A DNA stretch of 64,000 bases from Rhodopseudomonas_A palustris_F (GCF_000013745.1 NC_007925.1:744001-808000); one strand, 5' to 3'; positions 50,897 to 59,771 are shown, counted from the stretch's first letter. Made by a program: numbers and translations. The notes: generated by a model from the letters alone, not told the origin.

Positions 50897-51136
50897 ATTG
50901 CCCTCGAACTACCAGCCGCCCCGCCAACCATGAGATACACCCCCGCTAGATCGCGGGGCATTCCAGTATTTCGGACAAATCAAGTCAATGGGATATGGCC
51001 CATAAATGGGGAGTTGCGACTAACTTGCTATGGCTTGAGTTGAAAATACCAGTGGCAGCGCGCGACGCGGCAGAGACATGGCGAAGCATCGCCAATAAGA
51101 TCGATAGAGGCAGGTTAACAGCGGCGTTTTGATCCA
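50897..51136. other. Divergent promoter region within the transposon
   Basis: A 240-bp gap between the SLATT-like gene (-) and the 51137 gene (+). It is AT-richer than the host sequence. No inverted repeat strong enough to call was seen. Confidence 0.4.
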
Positions 51137-52051
51137 ATGCTTATCGGCGGTCGGTTGCTCATCGTTGCGATTGGAGGATGCCTGATCGGCCCATATAGCC
51201 TAGGGGCCGCTACCGAGGATCAAATAGAATGCGAGAATCATAGCGGCGCCACTAATGAGACCGAAATAATCGCCAACCGGGCGACTCTTCGCGCCATGTT
51301 CGACGAAGCGATAGAGATATACCGAGCAGAAAAAACTGCTGGCGATGAAGCAGAAAAGAAAAAAGAGGAACGTGAGAACAGAAGTTCCGCTGCGCAGGTT
51401 GGGGCTACTTACTGGGCGCAGAACTCGTTTCTCGTGTCTCTCGCTCAGTTGCCGATTGGGGTTTTTACCCTTTGGTATCTCATCAAGACGTTCAGGGAAA
51501 CTAGACGCACCGCTGAGGCTGGCATAACTGCCGGCAAAGCCGCCGTTAGGTCCGCCGAAATTGCCGACAAGACCTTCGAGGAAACTAGAGACAACGCAGA
51601 GCGGCAACTGCGGGCATACGTTCTCGTTAGCCAAGGCAGGGTCAGGCGCTTTGCGGTTGGCGAGCCCGTCGAAATAGTGGTCACGATGAAGAACACTGGG
51701 CAAACCCCAGCTTACGGGCTGCACCATTGTATGAATGGCGCAATGAGTGATCGGCCATTTGATGAAGTCAGACACGATATCGACCATAGCGACCCGCGTA
51801 AGGCAGTCTTGGGGCCTGGGGAAATGTCGACAGCCTTCGCTGGCTTCGGACCAAACTACAGACTCTCCAAGCAACATTTTGATCTTGTCGCCAGTGGTAA
51901 GGCAAGTGTTTGGGTTTACGGCGAAATTCGATACAGGGACGCCTTCAACAAGAACCGGGAAACGCGGTTCAGGCTTGTGTATTGCGGGAACATAGCCACC
52001 GACCCTCCCGGCGGCATGGCTCATGACGCCGACGGTAACGAGGCCACATAG
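51137..52051 (+). CDS. Transposon passenger: membrane-anchored hypothetical protein
   Basis: 304 aa. An N-terminal hydrophobic start (LLIVAIGGCLIGPYSLGAAT) is followed by a charged helical segment (AEKTAGDEAEKKKEERENRS), a TM segment (FLVSLAQLPIGVFTLWYLIK), a helical stalk (AEAGITAGKAAVRSAEIADK) and a C-terminal beta-rich domain (VEIVVTMKNTGQTPAYGLHH, WVYGEIRYRDAFNK). The layout resembles membrane proteins of unknown function common in Rhizobiales. The stop lies 27 bp from the right terminal repeat. Confidence 0.68.
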   Translation: MLIGGRLLIVAIGGCLIGPYSLGAATEDQIECENHSGATNETEIIANRATLRAMFDEAIEIYRAEKTAGDEAEKKKEERENRSSAAQVGATYWAQNSFLVSLAQLPIGVFTLWYLIKTFRETRRTAEAGITAGKAAVRSAEIADKTFEETRDNAERQLRAYVLVSQGRVRRFAVGEPVEIVVTMKNTGQTPAYGLHHCMNGAMSDRPFDEVRHDIDHSDPRKAVLGPGEMSTAFAGFGPNYRLSKQHFDLVASGKASVWVYGEIRYRDAFNKNRETRFRLVYCGNIATDPPGGMAHDADGNEAT

Positions 52052-52077
52052 GGCCAGCAAGGCCCCCTTCGCTAGCG

Positions 52078-52103
52078 CTTGGTGCATTTGCTACCTAAGG
52101 CCG
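52078..52103 (-). repeat. Right terminal inverted repeat of the transposon
   Basis: Reverse complement begins CGGCCTTAGGTAGCAA and matches the left end over 26 bp with one mismatch. Confidence 0.9.
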
Positions 52104-52111
52104 GATAATCC
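52104..52111. repeat. Right target-site duplication (GATAATCC)
   Basis: Direct copy of 47878-47885. Together with the left copy it defines an 8-bp duplication. Confidence 0.85.
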
Positions 52112-53034
52112 AGCGCGTGGATCGCCTGCAGCAGCGGCGCCACCGATGTGGCCTCGCGATACAGCGCCGCCACCACGCTGTAGACCGGAAGCTGATCGTC
52201 GGGCCGCCGCGAGCGGCGCGGCAACCGGCGCCGCGGCCACAGGCTGCCGGTGAGCCGTAATGCGACGAAGCCCAGGAACCAGAGCGCCAGCATCAGGCTG
52301 AAAGCGTCCCCCGCGATCAGCGGCGGCAGCAGCGCCAGCGCCAGCACGCCGCCGCCGCGCCGCGCGCGCTGCAGCCAGATCGCAGCTTTCACCGCGCGCG
52401 GCGCCGCCGACAATTCGGGATGGCGTTGCCGGAGCCCCTGCGTCGCCGCATCGGCCAGCGCGTGGCCGCCCTGTTGCAGCAGAAAGCGCTGCAAGGTCTC
52501 CGCCGAGGCCAATCGCGCATGCGGCCTGACCTCGGGATAATCGGCGACCAATTGGCAGAGCGCCCGCGCCGCCCTCTGCCGCGGCGCCAGCGTCCAGATC
52601 AGCCGGCCGCGATGGCGCAGCGGCACGATGCCGGAGGCCGCGGCGTGCGGGATCTGGTGGTCGGCGAGCGGCGAATCGGCGCGATCGATCTGTGCGAAGC
52701 TCTCGGTCGCGAGCCCGGTATGCGCCGACAGCTGCCGCAGATAGGTCGCTTCGTCGATCACGCCCCATTGGATCAGCACCTGATCGGCGCCGATGCCGAG
52801 TTCGGTGGCGCGCTGCACCGCGGCCTGCAGCAGTCCCGGTGACAGGGCGTGCTGCAGACACTGCAATTCGATGCCGGGATCGTCCGACAGCCAGTCCGGG
52901 GTTGCGCTGTCCGCGAGGGCCAGATCGTGCCGGCGATCGCGGCCGCCATTGGCGGCGGGCGGCGGGCGCAGCGCCCGATGGCCACGCGGTTGCCTCCGCT
53001 CGGCGTCACGGCCTCCATGGTCGGTGAAGGCCAT
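52104..53034 (-). pseudogene. 5' part of the split GT2 glycosyltransferase gene
   Basis: Starts MAFTDHGGRDAERRQ (53034). It has an N-terminal cytoplasmic domain of the type-II-secretion-ATPase-N kind (LGIGADQVLIQWGVIDEATY, HTGLATESFAQIDRADSPLA), two transmembrane helices (GGVLALALLPPLIAG, SLMLALWFLGFVALRL) and the beginning of the GT2 domain (QLPVYSVVAALYREATSVAP, LLQAIHALDYP). It breaks at the transposon, where the frame reads a few foreign residues and stops. The architecture resembles synthases for envelope or biofilm polysaccharides. Confidence 0.87.
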
Positions 53035-53112
53035 GCACGGTCCTGATACGCAAACTGCACTCGCGTCCGGCGCCGAATGGTCTATAAGACCCGACCGGCG
53101 CGGACCTCCTCA

Positions 53113-54033
53113 ATGCAACCACGGATTGTTTTGATCATCAACGACAGATTGCTGTGCCGCGCCCGTGCAACCGCGATCGCGGCGCTATCGCTCGGGCTGC
53201 TGCTGGTGGGCGCGCCGCTCGCCCCGGCAATTGCGCAGGCCCCCGCCAAGGGCGTGTCGCAGCCGGCGCCGAAAGCGGTGCCGAGCTTCTGGGATCCGCG
53301 ACGGCGGCCGGAGCGGCCGGACCTGTCGCGGCTCACCGTGATCCGCTTTCTCACCGAAACCGATTATCCGCCGTTCAACTTCACCGGCGCCGATGGCAAT
53401 CCGGCGGGCTTCAATGTCGATCTGGCGCGGGCGTTGTGCGAGGAGATCAAGGTCACCTGCACGGTGCAGATGCGCCGCTTCGAGACCCTGCTCGATGCGG
53501 TCGCCAGCAACCGCGGCGACGCCATCATCGCCTCCTTGGCGGTGACGCCGCAGATGCGCGCCCGGGTGGATTTCACCGATCCGTATTACCGCGCCCCGGC
53601 GCGCTTCGTGTCGCGCAAGGACGGCGTGCTGGCCGAGATGCGGCCGGAATATCTCGAGGGCAAGAAGGTCGGCGCGATCAGTGGCTCCTCGCACGAGGCC
53701 TATCTGAAAGTGATGTTCACCGACGCCGAGCTGGTGCCCTATCCGAACGACGACGCGCTGCGCGCCGCACTGCGCCGCGGCGAGGTCGACTACATCTTCG
53801 GCGACGCCATCTCGCTGGCGTTCTGGATCAACGGCACCGATTCCGCGGATTGCTGCGCGTTTTCCGGCGGCCCGTTCGTCGAAAGCCGGTATTTCGGCGA
53901 GGGCGTCGGCATCGCGGTCCGCAAGGGCAACGATCTGTTGCGCCAGGCCTTGAACTGGGCGCTGTTCCGGGTCTGGGAAAAAGGCCGCTACACCGACCTC
54001 TGGCTGCGCTATTTTTCCGTCAGCCCGTTCTAA
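53113..54033 (+). CDS. Periplasmic solute-binding protein (amino-acid ABC / SBP_bac_3 family)
   Basis: 306 aa from MQPRIVLIIN; an ATG at 53077 is an alternative. A signal peptide (AALSLGLLLVGAPLAPAIAQ) and a Pro-rich linker come first. The SBP_bac_3 domain follows, with FLTETDYPPFNFTGADGNPA, GFNVDLARALCEE, DAIIASLAVTPQMRARVDFT and GKKVGAISGSSHEAYL. No ABC permease or ATPase genes are adjacent, so it is an orphan binding protein or sensor. The ligand is unknown; amino acids are usual for the family. Confidence 0.85.
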   Translation: MQPRIVLIINDRLLCRARATAIAALSLGLLLVGAPLAPAIAQAPAKGVSQPAPKAVPSFWDPRRRPERPDLSRLTVIRFLTETDYPPFNFTGADGNPAGFNVDLARALCEEIKVTCTVQMRRFETLLDAVASNRGDAIIASLAVTPQMRARVDFTDPYYRAPARFVSRKDGVLAEMRPEYLEGKKVGAISGSSHEAYLKVMFTDAELVPYPNDDALRAALRRGEVDYIFGDAISLAFWINGTDSADCCAFSGGPFVESRYFGEGVGIAVRKGNDLLRQALNWALFRVWEKGRYTDLWLRYFSVSPF

Positions 54034-54065
54034 TCACCACGCGCGCGTCGCGCCCGGAGTTGTTG

Positions 54066-55706
54066 ATGTCTACGATTGATCTTGCCACCAGCCCGAGCGA
54101 CCTGCGCGCGCTCGCCGAACAATCCAACGCCTGGCCGTTCGAACAGGCCAAAGCGCTCGTCGCGCGGTTGAAGAAGGCGCCGAAGGACGAAGTGCTGTTC
54201 GAGACCGGCTATGGCCCCTCCGGGCTGCCGCATATCGGCACCTTCGGCGAAGTGGCGCGCACCACCATGGTGCGCCACGCCTTCCGCGTGCTGACCGAGG
54301 ACAAGATCAAGACGCGGCTGATCGCGTTTTCCGACGACATGGACGGCTTGCGCAAGGTGCCGGACAACGTGCCGAACAAAGAGATGCTGACCACGCATCT
54401 CGGCAAGTCGCTGACCCGCGTGCCGGATCCGTTCGGCACCCACGAGTCGTTCGGCGCCCACAACAACGCGCGGCTGCGGGTGTTTCTCGACACCTTCGGC
54501 TTCGACTACGAATTCGCCTCGGCCACCGACTACTACAAGTCCGGCCGGTTCGACGCGACCTTGCTCAAGGTGCTGGAGCGGCTCGACAAGGTGATGGCGA
54601 TCATGCTGCCGTCGCTGCGTGAGGAACGCGCGGCGAGCTATTCGCCGTTCCTGCCGATCTGCCCGCGCACCGGCGTGGTGCTGCAGGTGCCGATCGTCGC
54701 ACACGACGCCACGGCCGGCACGATCTCCTATGACGATCCGGAAACCCAGGAGCGGGTGACGCTGCCGGTCACCGGCGGGCACTGCAAGCTGCAGTGGAAG
54801 CCGGACTGGGCGATGCGCTGGACCGCGCTCGGCATCGACTACGAAATGGCAGGCAAGGACCTGATCGACTCGGTCAAGCTGTCCGGCAAGATCTGCCAGG
54901 CGATCGGCGGCAAGCCGCCGGAAGGCTTCAACTACGAATTGTTCCTGGACGACAAGGGGCAGAAGATCTCCAAGTCGAAGGGCAATGGGCTGACCATCGA
55001 CGAATGGCTGCGCTACGCCTCGCCGGAATCGCTGTCGCTGTTCATGTATCGCGAGCCGAAGGCGGCGAAGCGGCTGTATTTCGACGTCATCCCGCGCAAC
55101 GTCGACGACTACCAGCAGTTCCTCGACGGCTACGCCCGGCAGGACGCCAAGCAGCAGTTGAGCAATCCGGTGTGGCACATCCACGCCGGCCATCCGCCGA
55201 AGTCCGACATGCCGGTGACGTTCCAGCTCTTGCTGACTCTGGTGTCGTCGTCGAATGCGGAGAACGCCGCGACCTTGTGGGGCTTCATCGGCCGCTATCG
55301 CCCGGGGGTGACGCCGCAGAGCCATCCCAAGCTCGACGCCATGGTCGGCTACGCCATCAACTACTATCGCGACTTCGTGGCGCCGACCAAGGTGTTCCGC
55401 GAGCCCACCGAGGCCGAACGGGCAGCCTTGCAGGATCTGCGCGACGCGCTGTCGCAATTGCCGGCGGAGGCCACCGCCGAGGCGATCCAGGATGTGGTCT
55501 ACGAGATCGGTCGCCGCGAGCCGTTCCTCGATCACAAGAAGGCCGCCAAGGACGGCAAGCCCGGCGTCTCGCTGGACTGGTTCAACATGCTGTACCAGGT
55601 GCTGCTCGGCCAGGAGAAGGGGCCGCGGTTCGGCTCGTTCGTCGCGGTCTACGGCCTGCCCAACGCCATCGCGATGATCGACGGCGCGCTGGCGCGCAGC
55701 GCGTAG
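54066..55706 (+). CDS. lysS: Class I lysyl-tRNA synthetase
   Basis: 546 aa. It has the class I Rossmann fold with the HIGH-like PSGLPHIGTFGE near residue 50 and the KMSKS-like KISKSKGNGL near 300, followed by a helical anticodon-binding region. The length and FSDDMDGLRKVPDNVPN are typical of class I LysRS, a form found mainly in archaea and a limited set of bacteria including alphaproteobacteria. GGAG lies 7 bases before the ATG; a long upstream open frame overlapping the previous gene is rejected. Confidence 0.95.
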   Translation: MSTIDLATSPSDLRALAEQSNAWPFEQAKALVARLKKAPKDEVLFETGYGPSGLPHIGTFGEVARTTMVRHAFRVLTEDKIKTRLIAFSDDMDGLRKVPDNVPNKEMLTTHLGKSLTRVPDPFGTHESFGAHNNARLRVFLDTFGFDYEFASATDYYKSGRFDATLLKVLERLDKVMAIMLPSLREERAASYSPFLPICPRTGVVLQVPIVAHDATAGTISYDDPETQERVTLPVTGGHCKLQWKPDWAMRWTALGIDYEMAGKDLIDSVKLSGKICQAIGGKPPEGFNYELFLDDKGQKISKSKGNGLTIDEWLRYASPESLSLFMYREPKAAKRLYFDVIPRNVDDYQQFLDGYARQDAKQQLSNPVWHIHAGHPPKSDMPVTFQLLLTLVSSSNAENAATLWGFIGRYRPGVTPQSHPKLDAMVGYAINYYRDFVAPTKVFREPTEAERAALQDLRDALSQLPAEATAEAIQDVVYEIGRREPFLDHKKAAKDGKPGVSLDWFNMLYQVLLGQEKGPRFGSFVAVYGLPNAIAMIDGALARSA

Positions 55707-56581
55707 CGCCTAACGCACAGCGCGTAGCAAGGACGCATGCCGCCGGCGGATACTGCGGCAAGGCCTGCAGCGTTCCGCCGCAAAAAAAACTTGCGGATAG
55801 CAATCCCCGCTTTTGCGCCATCGCTTATTATCACCCCGTCCTCGCTCACGAGGGGCGCTTCTCGAGGGCGCTCATGAGGCGGAGCGAGGATGCGGTGTCC
55901 TGCGTGTCGTGCCTCGCAAGCACGCGCCCGGGACGCCCCGGGTCGCCGTCCGGGCCTACTACGGGGCTCTGCCACTTGCTGGTTGGCTGGACGCGGGACA
56001 GGTGAAGGCGGGGAAAGCCCGCCGGATCGGCGGTGCGGAGTGCATCGCGCCTGTCCCCGGAAGCACGGTCCTGGGGTCGACAAATCCCGCGATGGAGCGC
56101 CGCAAGGCGTGCGCGGCTCAGCCCTGCTTGCGAGCAGTGCCGGGCAGCGCCCTACAATCACGGTTGCGCCTTGCGGCGCTCCGTCCCCCTCACCTGGCGA
56201 GGGGGAAACTAACCGCTCCCCTCGCGCAAGCCGTTGCGCGAGAACGATGGCGCGTGGGCTGATCGTTATCGGACGTGGCTGTTTGACAATTTGCATGGCG
56301 ATGGATGGCGCGCCAGACGCGTCGCCTGAAGCGCTTGACGCAAGCCGAGCGCCGTCATCCTGAGGTGCGCGCCGAGATCGGCCTTGCAGCATGGCACAAG
56401 TCCTCGTCGGCGCGCCTCGAAGGATGACGAGACGGGTGGTGTGCCGACCGCGTAGCGCATCCTTCGAGACGCCCGGCTTCGCTGCGCTCAGCCGGGCTGC
56501 TCCGCTATTGGCGTCGCGAAACGGCGCACCACCTCGCCGCGTCATGGCCATGACGCGGCGAGTCCAGTGATCCGATCACGC
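55707..56581. other. Non-coding, repeat-rich region
   Basis: Nearly 0.9 kb with no convincing gene. It holds a GCGTAGC repeat after lysS, a poly-A stretch (CCGCAAAAAAAACTT), and a GC-rich block (55840-56210) with many short inverted segments, such as GGGACGCCCC and GCCCGCCGGATCGGCGG. The block ends in CCCCCTCACCTGGCGAGGGGG. A family C repeat follows. Several overlapping open frames here on both strands look like shadows. Confidence 0.5.
56352..56505. repeat. Dispersed palindromic repeat, family C (copy 3)
   Basis: GCCGTCATCCTGAGGTGCGC, then TCGAAGGATGACGAG and CATCCTTCGAGACGCCCGGC. Shared modules with 42312 and 3207 define the family. Rearranged internally. Confidence 0.65.
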
Positions 56582-56790
56582 GCTAGAGCATTTTCGGTTA
56601 GGATTGATTGATGCGGTTCAAGAGTCCCAGGCCGTCATTCCGGGGCACGAGCAGCTTCGCTGCGAGTGAGCCCGGAATCCATAACCACCGCAGGGAGTAT
56701 GGATACCGGACTTGCTCGTTCTTCGAACTCGCAATCCGGAATGACGACGACATTTTGGTTGGACGATTCAATCCTAACCGAAAACGCGCT
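56582..56790. repeat. Composite repeat: family B copy 4 nested in a 17-bp-arm inverted repeat
   Basis: TTTTCGGTTAGGATTGA at 56591-56607 and its exact reverse complement at 56768-56784 surround a family B element (56633-56746, CGTCATTCCGG to GGAATGACG). The arrangement looks like one palindromic element inserted in the loop of another. Confidence 0.75.
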
Positions 56791-57364
56791 AACGCAGCAC
56801 GCCGGAGATGAAGCCGGGCTTGCGCCGTGGCGGCTTGATGTCTTTCTTCAGAAAGCAGTGCGCGTCGCGGCCGACATAGCCCGGCCGCGCATAGGTCCAG
56901 GCGCGGCAATTGTTGTCGTCGGCGCAGGCCGCCTTGCAGGCCTCGTCGCCCTCGCCGCGCTTCAGGTCGAAATTCTTGTAGTCGCCGCCGTAGCGGTCGA
57001 TCGCCGCCTCCATCGCCGAATTGCGCGGTTCCAGCACGCCGGCGCCGCGCACCCCGGAGACGCAGCAGCCGCTCTCCACCCGCGGCGGCACGCTGTTCTT
57101 CAGCCAGCACGATGCGCCGGCCTCCGGCGCGGTGGGGTAGGCGAAGCTCCAGGAGCGGCAGCGGCGATCGCGCTCGCAGACGATGGCGCAATCCGCCGGA
57201 TCGCCGCTCGAGATCGCCGTGCGCGAATAGTCGCCGCCGGGGCGGTCGAAATTGGCTTGTGCCGACGCCGGTTGCGGTGCCAGCGCCAACGCCAGCAGCA
57301 GCGCGGCGCCGATCAGGCCGAGCGCGCCGCGTCGCAAAAATCCGGTGCCGAAGTCTGCGTGCAT
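56789..57364 (-). CDS. Secreted protein with two PAN/Apple domains
   Basis: 191 aa. A signal peptide (GALGLIGAALLLALALAPQP, cleavage near ASAQA) is followed by two PAN/Apple-like modules of about 70 residues. The first has YSRTAISSGDPADCAIVCER, CRSWSFAYP and SCWLKNSVPP. The second has YGGDYKNFDLKRGEGDEACK, CRAWTYARPG and HCFLKKDIKPP. Each keeps the Cys spacing of the fold. PAN domains bind proteins or carbohydrates; the partner is unknown. Confidence 0.85.
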   Translation of the reverse strand: MHADFGTGFLRRGALGLIGAALLLALALAPQPASAQANFDRPGGDYSRTAISSGDPADCAIVCERDRRCRSWSFAYPTAPEAGASCWLKNSVPPRVESGCCVSGVRGAGVLEPRNSAMEAAIDRYGGDYKNFDLKRGEGDEACKAACADDNNCRAWTYARPGYVGRDAHCFLKKDIKPPRRKPGFISGVLR

Positions 57365-57690
57365 TGTCGCATCGCCTCCTCAGCGAAGGTCTGATCGAAC
57401 AGCGCTCCGGACACCAGGGGTCCGTCGCCGCTGAAGTTAGAATGTCCCAAAACGCCGCGCCGGCGCTCGCCCCCGCAGCGAACTCGGCATAGGACCGCAA
57501 CCGACCTGTACGGCGGATGAACGGCGGCTGCTTGGGCGTCCTGGCGATCCCGCTTGGCCGTGCCGCCGATGAATGGGCGCGCGCTCGAGCGCACGATCCG
57601 GAAAACTGGATCCCGGTTCTCGAAAAAAAGATCATGCTTGATCAGGAAGCTAGATCGGGATGACGGGGCGATGCGGCGCGCGATCCTGAT
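57365..57690. other. Intergenic region with family E repeat
   Basis: A 326-bp gap. 57591-57659 resembles 20614-20670 (ATCCGGAAAACTGGATCCCG and AAAGATCATGCTTGATC). The rest shows no gene and should contain the promoter of the PAN-protein gene. Confidence 0.5.
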
Positions 57691-59061
57691 CTAGAACGCG
57701 TAAGCCTCGTAAGCCGGTTCCACCGAGCCGTTCCAAGAGCTATGGAACTTGTCGAGCATCTCTTCGGCCGGGCTCTTGCCGGCTTCCAGGATCCGGTCGA
57801 GCGGCTCCAGGTACCGCGATTCATCGCGGCCGTCGTGGTCGACCCGGGCGCGGCGGCGCAGCCCGTTATGCGCTAGCGCCAGACACTCCTTGGCGATCTC
57901 GAACAGATAGCGGTCGCGAATCTTGGCTTTGAAGCCGAGCTTGGGGACGTCGTCGCGCAGCGCCTGGCGCTCGGCCGCGGTCCAGGCCTTGGCGATCTCC
58001 CAGGCGGCGTCGAGGCTCTCGTCGTCGTACAACAGACCGACCCAGAACGCCGGCAGCGCCGGCAAGCGGCCCCACGGCACGCCGTCGGCGCCGCGCATCT
58101 CCAGATAGCGCTTCAGCCGCACTTCCGGGAAAATCGTCGACAGGTGATTGGCCCAGTCCGACAGCGTCGGCCGCTCATTGGGAAACTTGGCGTTCTTGCC
58201 GTCGAAGAAATCCCGGAACGAGGAGCCGGCGACGTCGATGTAGGTGTCGCCGCGCTTGATGAAATACATCGGCACGTCGAGCGCGTAATCGACCCAGCGC
58301 TCGAACCCCATGCCGTCCTCGAACGCCCAGGGGATCATGCCGGAGCGGGCGTTGTCGGTGTCGCGCCAGATCTCCGAGCGGAACGACAGAAAGCCGTTGG
58401 CCTTGCCCTCGGTGAACGGCGAATTGGCGAACAGCGCGGTTGCCACCGGCTGCAGCGCCACCGAGACCCGCAGCTTCTTGACCATGTCGGCTTCCGACGA
58501 GAAGTCGAGATTGGTCTGTACCGTGCAGGTGCGGTACATCATGTCGAGGCCGTATTGGCCGACCTTCGGCATGTAATTGGTCATGATGCCGTAGCGGCCC
58601 TTCGGCATCACCGGAATCTCGCCGCGCGCCCATGACGGCGTCATGCCGAGGCCGAGGAATCCGATGCCGAGCGGCGTCGCCACTTCGCGGACCTGCGCCA
58701 GATGCGCCATCAGTTCGGAATGGGTCTGGTGGATGGTCTCCACCGGCGCGCCGGAGAGTTCGAACTGGCCGCCCGGCTCCAGCGAGATCGCGCCGCCGCC
58801 GGTGACATCGTAGAGCCCTATGATATTACCGCGCTCCATGATCGGCTCCCAGCCGAGCAACAGCTGCATGCCTTCGAGCAAGGCACCGATGCCGTGGGTG
58901 CCTTGGTAAGGCACCGGACGGTGGCCCTGCAGCGTGAACGGGGTCTTTTCGTGCTCGGTGCCGATGCGGAATTCGGACGGCGGCTTGATGCCGGCCTCGA
59001 GCCACGCCACGAGCTCGTCGCGCGATTGCAACGGCGTCATATCGATCTGGTCACGCGCCAT
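57691..59061 (-). CDS. gshA: Glutamate-cysteine ligase (plant/alphaproteobacterial type)
   Basis: A 456-aa ligase that makes gamma-glutamylcysteine, the first step of glutathione synthesis. Recognisable segments are FRIGTEHEKTPFTLQGHRPV, GGAISLEPGGQFELSGAPVE, GRYGIMTNYMPKVGQYGLDM and WRDTDNARSGMIPWAFEDGM, all typical of the plant/alphaproteobacterial GCS2-like class. Length is normal. A glutathione S-transferase gene lies 0.7 kb away. Confidence 0.95.
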   Translation of the reverse strand: MARDQIDMTPLQSRDELVAWLEAGIKPPSEFRIGTEHEKTPFTLQGHRPVPYQGTHGIGALLEGMQLLLGWEPIMERGNIIGLYDVTGGGAISLEPGGQFELSGAPVETIHQTHSELMAHLAQVREVATPLGIGFLGLGMTPSWARGEIPVMPKGRYGIMTNYMPKVGQYGLDMMYRTCTVQTNLDFSSEADMVKKLRVSVALQPVATALFANSPFTEGKANGFLSFRSEIWRDTDNARSGMIPWAFEDGMGFERWVDYALDVPMYFIKRGDTYIDVAGSSFRDFFDGKNAKFPNERPTLSDWANHLSTIFPEVRLKRYLEMRGADGVPWGRLPALPAFWVGLLYDDESLDAAWEIAKAWTAAERQALRDDVPKLGFKAKIRDRYLFEIAKECLALAHNGLRRRARVDHDGRDESRYLEPLDRILEAGKSPAEEMLDKFHSSWNGSVEPAYEAYAF

Positions 59062-59157
59062 GGAAATTCCGGAAGCAAGGCGCAGCGATGGATTGTGCGC
59101 GGGATCGGGGGCAGAGGCGGGCGCGATCGCCCGCTGCGGCGGAGAGTTGCAAGTCTA

Positions 59158-59655
59158 TCATCGGGCGGCTGCGGCGTCTTTGCCGGCGGCCTGTACCGCA
59201 TCGCAGGAGCAGCCCAGCCGGTCAAGCAGCGCGCACAGCTTCGCTGCGTCGGCGTCCGACAGTTTCGAGCCGACGTGCTTTTCGATCGTGGCCGAATAGG
59301 CGCTGCCCATCCGCTTCTGCAGTTCGCGCCCAGCTTCGGTGATTTCGACGAATTGGCCGCGCTTGTCGATCTTGCATTCGCGCCGCGCCGCGAGCCCCTC
59401 GTCGACCAGCCGGTCGATCAGCCGCGAGGTCGAATATTGCGGGATCAGCATCTGCTTTTCCAGTTCGACCGGGCGCAATTCGCCGGACGGCGCGCGCGAC
59501 AGTTCGACCAGCGCGTCGTACCAGGCGAGCGGCGGGAAGCCGGCCTTCTTCAAATCCTGCTCGACGGCGTCCAGCACCCGGCTCTGGATGCGCATCAGCC
59601 GGATCCAGGCGGCGGTCGCTTCGGTCGATGGCTTGCGTTTCATCGCATGGTCCAT
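59158..59655 (-). CDS. MarR-family regulator
   Basis: 165 aa from MDHAMKRKPS (59655, GAGG upstream). The winged-helix core is LRPVELEKQMLIPQYSTSRL, IDRLVDEGLAARRECKIDKR and GQFVEITEAGRELQKR. A CSCDAVQ motif near the C-terminus offers two close Cys that might sense oxidants or electrophiles. It is divergent from gst; the operator between them (59680-59722) suggests that it controls both genes. Confidence 0.87.
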   Translation of the reverse strand: MDHAMKRKPSTEATAAWIRLMRIQSRVLDAVEQDLKKAGFPPLAWYDALVELSRAPSGELRPVELEKQMLIPQYSTSRLIDRLVDEGLAARRECKIDKRGQFVEITEAGRELQKRMGSAYSATIEKHVGSKLSDADAAKLCALLDRLGCSCDAVQAAGKDAAAAR

Positions 59656-59679
59656 AGCATCCTCGCACTGTACCGCAAT

Positions 59680-59722
59680 AAATGCAGTTGCATCAACTTG
59701 ACTATTCCATGCAGCCGCATTT
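59680..59722. promoter_or_regulatory. MarR/gst divergent operator and gst promoter
   Basis: AAATGCAGTTGCAT at 59680-59693 and ATGCAGCCGCATTT at 59709-59722 are inverted copies (12 of 14 bases complementary), and each is itself nearly palindromic. A + strand promoter overlaps them: TTGACT at 59698-59703 and TTTAAT at 59720-59725, 16 bp apart. MarR binding would block it. Confidence 0.6.
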
Positions 59723-59771
59723 AATCCCGCGGTCTGGCCCAAGCCGACGTGGTTAAGAAGGAAATTCTCCT

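Larger units (their letters stand above)
47886..52103. mobile_element. IS1595-family transposon with passenger genes (4,218 bp)
   Basis: The element starts and ends with CGGCCTTAGGTAGCA as 26-bp inverted repeats (47886-47911 and 52078-52103, one mismatch). It is flanked by the 8-bp duplication GATAATCC and sits inside a glycosyltransferase gene. It encodes an IS1595/ISXO2-type transposase and five other genes. The DNA is visibly more AT-rich than its surroundings. Deleting the element and one duplication copy rejoins 931 and 1,115 bases to a 2,046-base frame (682 codons). IS1595 elements with passenger genes are known, especially in the ISNwi1-like subgroup. Confidence 0.93.

Noticed and set aside
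50707..50961. Alternative Arg/Pro-rich frame over the N-terminus of the SLATT-like gene
   Set aside because: Low-complexity overlap in another frame; the chosen frame has the ribosome site and the membrane domain.
55813..56363. Overlapping small open frames on both strands after lysS
   Set aside because: Arg/Ala/Gly-rich, mutually overlapping, with no ribosome sites and repeat-derived sequence; no support for any one of them.
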